Source of the DNA: Candidatus Bathyarchaeota archaeon B63
Lineage (GTDB): Archaea > Thermoproteota > Bathyarchaeia > Bathyarchaeales > DTEX01
Assembly: GCA_001593845.1 (NCBI GenBank)
Contig: LUCF01000024.1
Span: 8,639 to 18,420 of the forward strand
Length of the DNA stretch: 9,782 nucleotides
Direction of reading: 5' to 3'
Below are positions 6,507 to 9,782 of the stretch, piece by piece (positions within the stretch are counted from its first letter, which is position 1; every line of letters starts with the position of its first letter). Position numbers and translations under genes: made by a program. The notes beneath the pieces were generated by a model, which had not been told where the DNA came from, searched no databases, and saw only the letters and a list, made by a program, of their open reading frames with translations.

Positions 6507-6783
6507 GTTCCGATCATCCGCCTCTAGGCTGGGTGCCTCCCAGAATCTGGAGATCCCCAAACTAATAATTCCATCCTTTATAACTAATAAAAAATAATGA
6601 TCCCTCCTTTTCCATCGTAGGTTTATCGATGGAGAACTCCACGATCCGGCCGCTTGACGGTCAGGCGAGACGATCTGGGGAGCTTCAATCAAACAGTCTC
6701 GGCGAATCCCGGCATGCTCATCTGCGAACGATAAAGAGGCAGCTTGACAGCCATAATGACGAGGCGGGCAGAGACCATAAATG
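6507..6783. other. Intergenic region, 277 bases
   Basis: This is the longest stretch without a supported gene. Its left half holds the promoter and leader of the epimerase-like gene. The rest (about 6600-6783) is ordinary mixed sequence. It contains one minus-strand frame of 29 codons (6689-6778) starting 5 bases after the HD gene's stop, for which I see no convincing ribosome binding site or family. I see no RNA gene or clear terminator. Confidence 0.5.
6576..6584 (-). promoter_or_regulatory. TATA box for the epimerase-like gene
   Basis: The minus strand reads GTTATAAAG, preceded by an A/T-rich tract (to about 6600). Initiation about 25 bases downstream would fall near 6553 and give a leader of roughly 45 bases before the ATG at 6506. 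A second candidate, ATTATTAG at about 6570-6563, would give a shorter leader. Confidence 0.5.
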
Positions 6784-7338
6784 TTAAGGCTTCACCTTAC
6801 CTTTCCCGGCTGCCCTCCTCTTCCGCATTTGGGCTGCTAATCTCCTCGAATGCTCATAATAGAGGTTCCTAATCACGTTATCCCAATCGAAGCCTCGCCG
6901 CGAGTTATAATAATCAAACTCCTCCTCGGAGAATTTTGCCAGCTGATCAGAATCGTATAGGATTCTGAATGGCTCCGGCGGATCCTCAAGCCTATCATGA
7001 TGGGTCCCTATCATATCACAGACTTCTCTGATGAATTGGTCCTCGTACCCTAGTGCCTTGAGAAGTCCAGCCGCGATTTCTGGGCCTCTCTCATACTGAT
7101 CCCTTATGGAGCTCCCGCCGACATCATGCAGAATTATAGTGGCTAGGACGAGCTTCTCCATTCCAGCGGGGATCCTAAAGTACCTCTGGGCTGCCTTCAG
7201 AACCCTCTCAGTATGAGCCGCGCCGAGATCGTTCTTCTCCAAGTATGGCTCCGCGAGCTCCAGTAACCTCGCCAATCTCGGGAACCTACCCGCATCTATA
7301 ACTGAGCCGGAATCGACGTATGCATCCTCACAGCCCAT
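6784..7338 (-). CDS. HD-domain phosphohydrolase
   Basis: This 184-residue HD-superfamily protein has the metal-binding layout H42 (AAHTERVLKAA), H71-D72 (IILHDVGG), H113-H114 (GTHHDRLEDP) and D129/D131 (LYDSDQLAKF). Such proteins hydrolyse phosphomonoesters or nucleotides; the substrate here is unknown. The segment from H42 to LYDSDQLAKF closely resembles the HD half of anaerobe proteins that carry an N-terminal CPG zinc ribbon, recalled from memory. A separate zinc-ribbon gene of that type lies at 8128-8358, so the two may act together. The C-terminus is Lys/Arg-rich (RKRRAAGKGKVKP). It is preceded by a 94-base gap after the ferredoxin-like gene, with AGGGG about 8 bases before the ATG; the gap contains a possible TATA (GTTAATAC, about 7385-7377), so it may have its own promoter as well as read-through. 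Confidence 0.87.
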   Translation of the reverse strand: MGCEDAYVDSGSVIDAGRFPRLARLLELAEPYLEKNDLGAAHTERVLKAAQRYFRIPAGMEKLVLATIILHDVGGSSIRDQYERGPEIAAGLLKALGYEDQFIREVCDMIGTHHDRLEDPPEPFRILYDSDQLAKFSEEEFDYYNSRRGFDWDNVIRNLYYEHSRRLAAQMRKRRAAGKGKVKP

Positions 7339-7432
7339 ATCTTCAGCCCCTAAACTTTACGTCATTCTCAGCCGGGTATTAACCGAACTGATGACCCGTT
7401 AGAGCCCCGACGGATGGAGTGGACTTAGTTTT

Positions 7433-8131
7433 TTATTCTTTCCTCTCGCCTCTGACGCTGATTATGACTTGTTTCATTGGGATCTTCCCGCCTGAATTCT
7501 GTAATGCCTTCTGCGTGAGGAAATGTAGTCCGTAGCAACAAGGCACTTCCATGTTGATGACCGTCACGCTCCTTATGTTGGACTGACGGAAGAGCTCAGC
7601 GAGTTTACTCTCATAGAACCGAGCATCATCGAGCTTGGGACAGCCGATGACGATTGATTTCCCTTTAAGGAAATCCTGATGGAAATTGGCGTAGGCGAAT
7701 GGGACGCAGTCCGCGACCACAAGTAGATCGGCGTCTTGGAAGCACGGCGCCTGGGGATGCACCAAAGTGAGCTGTACTGGCCACTGACTGAGCGCTGACG
7801 AGACATGACTGGAGGGGCGGCTTACCTCCGCAGGCGCTCTCCACCGCATCGGCGGGTGCTCATGGACATGCGCCTCCGCAATCCCCTTCTCCCCTAAATG
7901 CCGCTTAACCGCTTTTTCGTCGAATTCTTCTGCTTCTCGCTCCTCGATTGTTATGGCCCCCTGTGGGCATGCGCCGATGCATGCGCCTAGCCCGTCACAG
8001 TATACTTCACTTACTAGCTTAGCCTTGCCATCAATGATCTGTAATGCTCCTTCGGGGCAGTTGGGAATACAAAGCCCGCAGCCATTACATTTCTCTTCAT
8101 CTATCTTAACAATCTTCCTTATTACCTTCAT
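7433..8131 (-). CDS. Ferredoxin-type iron-sulfur protein with cysteine-containing C-terminal domain
   Basis: This 232-residue protein has an N-terminal ferredoxin domain. Cluster motif one is complete: C15-x2-C18-x2-C21-x3-C25-P. Motif two is C45-DGLGA-C51-x3-C55-P, in which Leu48 replaces the second Cys, leaving three ligands. After a variable linker rich in His, Pro and Ser (about 75-120) comes a conserved domain with C130, C142 (VADCVPFAYANF), C164 (IGCPKLDD) and C198-C199 (VPCCYGL). I recognise this two-part family from anaerobic archaea and bacteria, usually annotated only as 4Fe-4S ferredoxin and often near hybrid-cluster protein genes; its reaction is unknown. It probably transfers electrons in the cytoplasm. 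The ATG at 8131 overlaps the upstream stop as ATGA, and AGGAGGGG lies about 9 bases upstream, so translation is coupled to the zinc-ribbon gene. Confidence 0.88.
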   Translation of the reverse strand: MKVIRKIVKIDEEKCNGCGLCIPNCPEGALQIIDGKAKLVSEVYCDGLGACIGACPQGAITIEEREAEEFDEKAVKRHLGEKGIAEAHVHEHPPMRWRAPAEVSRPSSHVSSALSQWPVQLTLVHPQAPCFQDADLLVVADCVPFAYANFHQDFLKGKSIVIGCPKLDDARFYESKLAELFRQSNIRSVTVINMEVPCCYGLHFLTQKALQNSGGKIPMKQVIISVRGERKE

Positions 8132-8358
8132 AATCGCAATCCCCTCCTCTGCGCGATTAATTGTTTGCATTTATCAGCATACTCGCACCAATCGAGACAA
8201 GACTGCTGATCTCTGGTAACCTTTGATCCGCAATCCATGCATTCCGCCTCGGCCTCGTCGGTCCATATCTCCACACTGCTCCCACAGTTGGGACAAGTGA
8301 TGAATTCCGGCTTCGGCCTTAGGAAGTTGTTTAAGCCGGGGCATGCGCGTTTCATCAT
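8128..8358 (-). CDS. Small CPG zinc-ribbon protein
   Basis: This 76-residue protein has eight cysteines: C6 (ACPGL), C22-x2-C25 (CPNCG), C40-x2-C43 (CMDCG), and C54, C58 and C64 (SCLDWCEYADKC). The two CxxC pairs make a zinc ribbon, and the last three cysteines may bind a second metal. The pattern matches the N-terminal zinc domain of fused zinc-ribbon/HD phosphohydrolases of anaerobes, as I remember them; the HD part is a separate gene at 6784-7338 here. The role is unknown, possibly protein-protein contact or metal/redox sensing. Two adjacent ATGs (8358 and 8355) could start it. The open frame extends to 8646, but that part runs antisense to the regulator and through the palindromes. Its stop overlaps the ferredoxin-like gene's ATG. 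Confidence 0.83.
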   Translation of the reverse strand: MMKRACPGLNNFLRPKPEFITCPNCGSSVEIWTDEAEAECMDCGSKVTRDQQSCLDWCEYADKCKQLIAQRRGLRL

Positions 8359-8372
8359 ACGATCACTGCCGA

Positions 8373-8388
8373 TATTACATATGTAATA
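8373..8388. promoter_or_regulatory. Palindromic operator candidate 1
   Basis: TATTACATATGTAATA is a perfect 16-base palindrome between the presumed TATA box and start of the zinc-ribbon operon. It is probably a dimer binding site for the divergent HTH regulator; the binding protein is inferred. Confidence 0.55.
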
Positions 8389-8390
8389 AA

Positions 8391-8406
8391 TATAACAATT
8401 GTAATA
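8391..8406. promoter_or_regulatory. Palindromic operator candidate 2
   Basis: TATAACAATTGTAATA matches candidate 1 at 13 of 16 positions, with a perfect 8-base core palindrome ACAATTGT. The two centres are 18 bases apart. It overlaps the presumed TATA box of the minus operon and touches that of the plus gene, a layout suited to repression. Confidence 0.5.
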
Positions 8407-8449
8407 ATATATATGTCTTTCCATAATAATTATGTAGGGGACTTGAGCT

Positions 8450-8845
8450 TTGCTGACACCATGCGAAGTCGCTGTGAAATGCGTTCTTCCAGTAGTGAGA
8501 GCTATGATAGCGAGGGAGCTGATGGCGAAGCATAAATTGAAGCAGCTGGATGTGGCTAATCTCATGGGCGTCAGCCAATCGGCCGTAAGCTTATACAGCA
8601 GAAAGATCAGGGGGAGGGCCATTGATCTGGAGGCGGAGGAGGACATCGTAAACTTGATTAGTGATACCGCGGCCTCTTTGGCAAATGGCGAGATGCTCTA
8701 TAAAGACTTCATCATGAGGCTCTGTGAGATCTGTAGGCTTGTCAGGAGTAAGGGTCTGATGTGCAAGCTGCATAAGATCTTCGATCCAAGCGTTAACATC
8801 GAGGAGTGTGAACTCTGCTCAGTCACGATGTTAAGATGCTTGTAA
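8450..8845 (+). CDS. Archaeal HTH transcriptional regulator with C-terminal cysteine cluster
   Basis: This 131-residue regulator resembles COG2522 (predicted archaeal transcriptional regulator). A start such as PCEVAVKCVLPVVRAMIARELM is typical, followed by an XRE-like helix-turn-helix at about residues 31-53 (KQLDVANLMGVSQSAVSLY). The C-terminal half has C92-x2-C95, C105-x2-H108, C120-x2-C123 and C130, a likely metal or iron-sulfur site that could sense redox state or metals. The start is a TTG at 8450; GGGG ends 9 bases upstream and no ATG or GTG gives the expected N-terminus. It diverges from the zinc-ribbon/ferredoxin operon across paired palindromes, so it probably controls that operon and itself. 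T-rich sequence at about 8870-8885 follows and could end transcription. Confidence 0.87.
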   Translation: MLTPCEVAVKCVLPVVRAMIARELMAKHKLKQLDVANLMGVSQSAVSLYSRKIRGRAIDLEAEEDIVNLISDTAASLANGEMLYKDFIMRLCEICRLVRSKGLMCKLHKIFDPSVNIEECELCSVTMLRCL

Positions 8846-8924
8846 AGCCCCTCGCTCCCGGAGTTGCCTTCACATTTCTATTTGTACGATATAGTGACGG
8901 AAAACGGAGATGCTCGCCTTCATC

Positions 8925-8931
8925 TTAATAT
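8925..8931 (+). promoter_or_regulatory. Possible TATA box for the small gene at 8974
   Basis: TTAATAT lies 43 bases before the ATG, putting initiation near 8953 with a leader of about 20 bases. It is supported by composition and spacing only. Confidence 0.35.
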
Positions 8932-8973
8932 CCATTGAGTGGGGAGTGAGAAGCTAACCGCTGGGTTGATGGG

Positions 8974-9249
8974 ATGCCGTCTCTAAGAGAGCACATCAGA
9001 CTGAGCAGGGAGAGGACGGGTGAGGAGTTTAGGGAGTTAAATGAGTGGCTGGACGGGGAAGGGGTTAGCTTTCTGAGTAAGATCGACCGCCACATCAGAA
9101 TGGGCAAACACTCAAGATACGTTGAAGAGAGATGGGGAAAGATGGGCTTAAGAGAATACAGGAATCACGTGAACGACGACATCGAAATGATTCTCCTCCT
9201 GATTCATAGATTGATGGGACTAGGGAGGAGAAGATGTAAGGAAGAATGA
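8974..9249 (+). CDS. Small charged protein of unknown function
   Basis: This 91-residue protein is not recognised. It is rich in Arg, Glu, Lys and His and should be mostly helical, with no signal peptide. The hydrophobic run IEMILLLIHRLMGLG (about 70-84) is amphipathic, flanked by DD and RRRCKEE, and is too short to be a clear membrane segment. Repeated His/Arg pairs (HIRLSRER, DRHIRMGKHSRY, RNHVNDD) could bind metal or nucleic acid, but no motif is diagnostic. Arginine codons (AGG, AGA) match the neighbouring genes, which favours a real gene. The ATG at 8974 is preceded by GGTTGATGGG. It lies 128 bases after the HTH regulator on the same strand and converges with the ArsR-type gene. Confidence 0.6.
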   Translation: MPSLREHIRLSRERTGEEFRELNEWLDGEGVSFLSKIDRHIRMGKHSRYVEERWGKMGLREYRNHVNDDIEMILLLIHRLMGLGRRRCKEE

Positions 9250-9348
9250 GCGGGAGAGGGTTATGGCCCTCGTAGACGGGCTCTGACCGAGAGACCCGAT
9301 CAAAGGATAAATGGGGATGGGTAGTTGCCTAAGGGATCCGGCCATCCT

Positions 9349-9660
9349 CTATTTGAGGCATTTCCCCCTGGTCTTGCAGTACTTCTGCGCGTGGCTGTCA
9401 AAGATTTTGAAGACCTGCTCCATCGTCTCCCTGTTTAGGGAGTATATGCGCTCCTTCCATCTTCTCTCAACGAAGACGAAGCCGCATCTGATCAGCGGCC
9501 TCAGGTTATGCGATATCATGCTCTGCTCCTGATTTAGGGCTTTGGAGATCTGAGTGACGTTCTTTGGGCCTTCCCTTAGCAGCTCCAGGATAGCTAGGCG
9601 TGTGGGGTTAGACAGGGTCGAAAAGAACAGGTAGCAGGTCTCACTCAGGCCCTTCTTCAT
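9349..9660 (-). CDS. ArsR-family winged-helix transcriptional regulator
   Basis: This 103-residue protein has the ArsR fold: a first helix FFSTLSNPTRLAILELLREG (about 12-31), the helix-turn-helix VTQISKALNQEQSMISHNLRPLIRCG (about 35-60) and a basic wing VERRWKERIYSL (64-75). Such repressors bind palindromic operators as dimers and release on metal or redox signals. The ELCVC alpha-3 metal site of classical ArsR/SmtB is absent. Cysteines are at C9, C59, C95 and C101; the last two, near H90, could form a C-terminal metal or disulfide site. I chose the ATG at 9660 because GGAAGGGA lies 6 bases upstream and the TATA-like box at 9711-9718 puts transcription start downstream of the in-frame TTG at 9711. 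An ATG at 9678 is the alternative. The targets are unknown. Confidence 0.88.
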   Translation of the reverse strand: MKKGLSETCYLFFSTLSNPTRLAILELLREGPKNVTQISKALNQEQSMISHNLRPLIRCGFVFVERRWKERIYSLNRETMEQVFKIFDSHAQKYCKTRGKCLK

Positions 9661-9710
9661 ATGGCATCCCTTCCGCATGTCTTTTTCTTCATGTGAATGT
9701 TCAAATTCCA

Positions 9711-9718
9711 AATATAAG
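9711..9718 (-). promoter_or_regulatory. TATA box for the ArsR-family gene
   Basis: The minus strand reads TTATATTT. Initiation about 25 bases on would fall near 9688, giving a leader of about 28 bases that includes the GGAAGGGA ribosome site before the ATG at 9660. Confidence 0.5.
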
Positions 9719-9782
9719 TCTAACTAGATTTATCCGTTCCTTCTCTCCCTTTTTTCTGCTCAAGGCGCCCCACAGAATTTTT
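9719..9782. other. Window edge, no supported gene
   Basis: The last bases contain a C+T-rich tract (CCCTTTTTTC at 9748-9757, plus strand) and short open frames running off the edge in several frames. None can be assigned to a gene. Confidence 0.4.

Larger units (their letters stand above)
8359..8449. promoter_or_regulatory. Divergent AT-rich promoter between regulator and zinc-ribbon operon
   Basis: This 91-base gap is strikingly AT-rich. For the minus operon, TATATTTA within GTTATATTTATT (8396-8385) is a TATA-like box, putting initiation near 8366, a few bases before the ATG at 8358. For the plus gene, TAATATATATG (8404-8414) is a TATA-like box, putting initiation near 8435, followed by AGGGG (8436-8440). 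The short spacing between opposing boxes means one bound factor could control both directions. Confidence 0.6.

Noticed and set aside
6689..6778. Minus-strand 29-codon frame following the HD gene
   Set aside because: It starts 5 bases after the HD stop but has no clear ribosome site, no known family and is too short to judge.
8359..8646. Upstream extension of the zinc-ribbon frame
   Set aside because: It is antisense to the HTH regulator and then reads through AT-rich operators as Tyr/Ile-rich peptide. The conserved CPG start lies just after the ATGs at 8358/8355.
9315..9347. GGATGG...CCATCC inverted repeat as a terminator of the two converging genes
   Set aside because: The arms are only 6 bases with a loop of about 21 bases and no T-run; too weak to call.
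9760..9782. Possible minus-strand protein end KFCGAP, like a zinc-ribbon C-terminus
   Set aside because: Only six codons are visible and other frames are equally open at this edge.
1..9782. CRISPR array, tRNA, rRNA, insertion sequence or attachment site
   Set aside because: I found no spaced direct repeats, cloverleaf-like sequence, rRNA motifs, transposase or integrase motifs, or terminal inverted repeats on either strand.

Overview
This window looks like chromosomal DNA from an archaeon, most likely a thermophilic anaerobe of the Thermoproteota/Bathyarchaeia/Korarchaeia type. The lineage is inference. The evidence is TATA-like boxes at archaeal spacing upstream of most starts, strong GGAGG-type Shine-Dalgarno (SD) sequences, heavy use of AGG for arginine and ATA for isoleucine, an endonuclease Q gene ending in a PCNA-interaction motif, and an archaeal-type regulator whose C-terminus carries a cysteine cluster. 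I see no insertion sequence, integrase, CRISPR array, tRNA or rRNA. No gene-free stretch exceeds 300 bases; the longest is 6507-6783, at 277 bases.

Left part (44-6506), sugar and sugar-acid metabolism. An enolase-superfamily acid-sugar dehydratase/racemase (minus) and a Gfo/Idh/MocA oxidoreductase (plus) diverge from a shared 195-base promoter region. A second Gfo/Idh/MocA oxidoreductase (plus) converges on an N-acylglucosamine 2-epimerase/cellobiose 2-epimerase-like gene (minus). Together they could epimerise a sugar, oxidise it to an aldonate or lactone and dehydrate the acid. No substrate can be read from the sequence. Both convergent junctions contain hairpins that could stop transcription in either direction.

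Between the two oxidoreductases lies endonuclease Q (minus, 2642-3984), a PHP-domain DNA repair nuclease. Its frame is broken at about 3540, so the metal-binding residues fall in two reading frames. The break coincides with a TGATG stop-start overlap and a 10-base perfect match to the archaeal anti-SD. It could be a frameshift mutation, a sequencing error or a genuinely split, translationally coupled protein.

Right part (6784-9660), an apparent redox or metal-responsive module. A plus-strand HTH regulator with a cysteine-rich tail (8450-8845) diverges from a minus-strand set: a small zinc-ribbon protein, a ferredoxin-like iron-sulfur protein overlapping it by ATGA, and an HD-domain phosphohydrolase. 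Two near-identical 16-base palindromes lie in the divergent promoter and are candidate operators. A small charged protein of unknown function and an ArsR-type repressor follow, facing each other.
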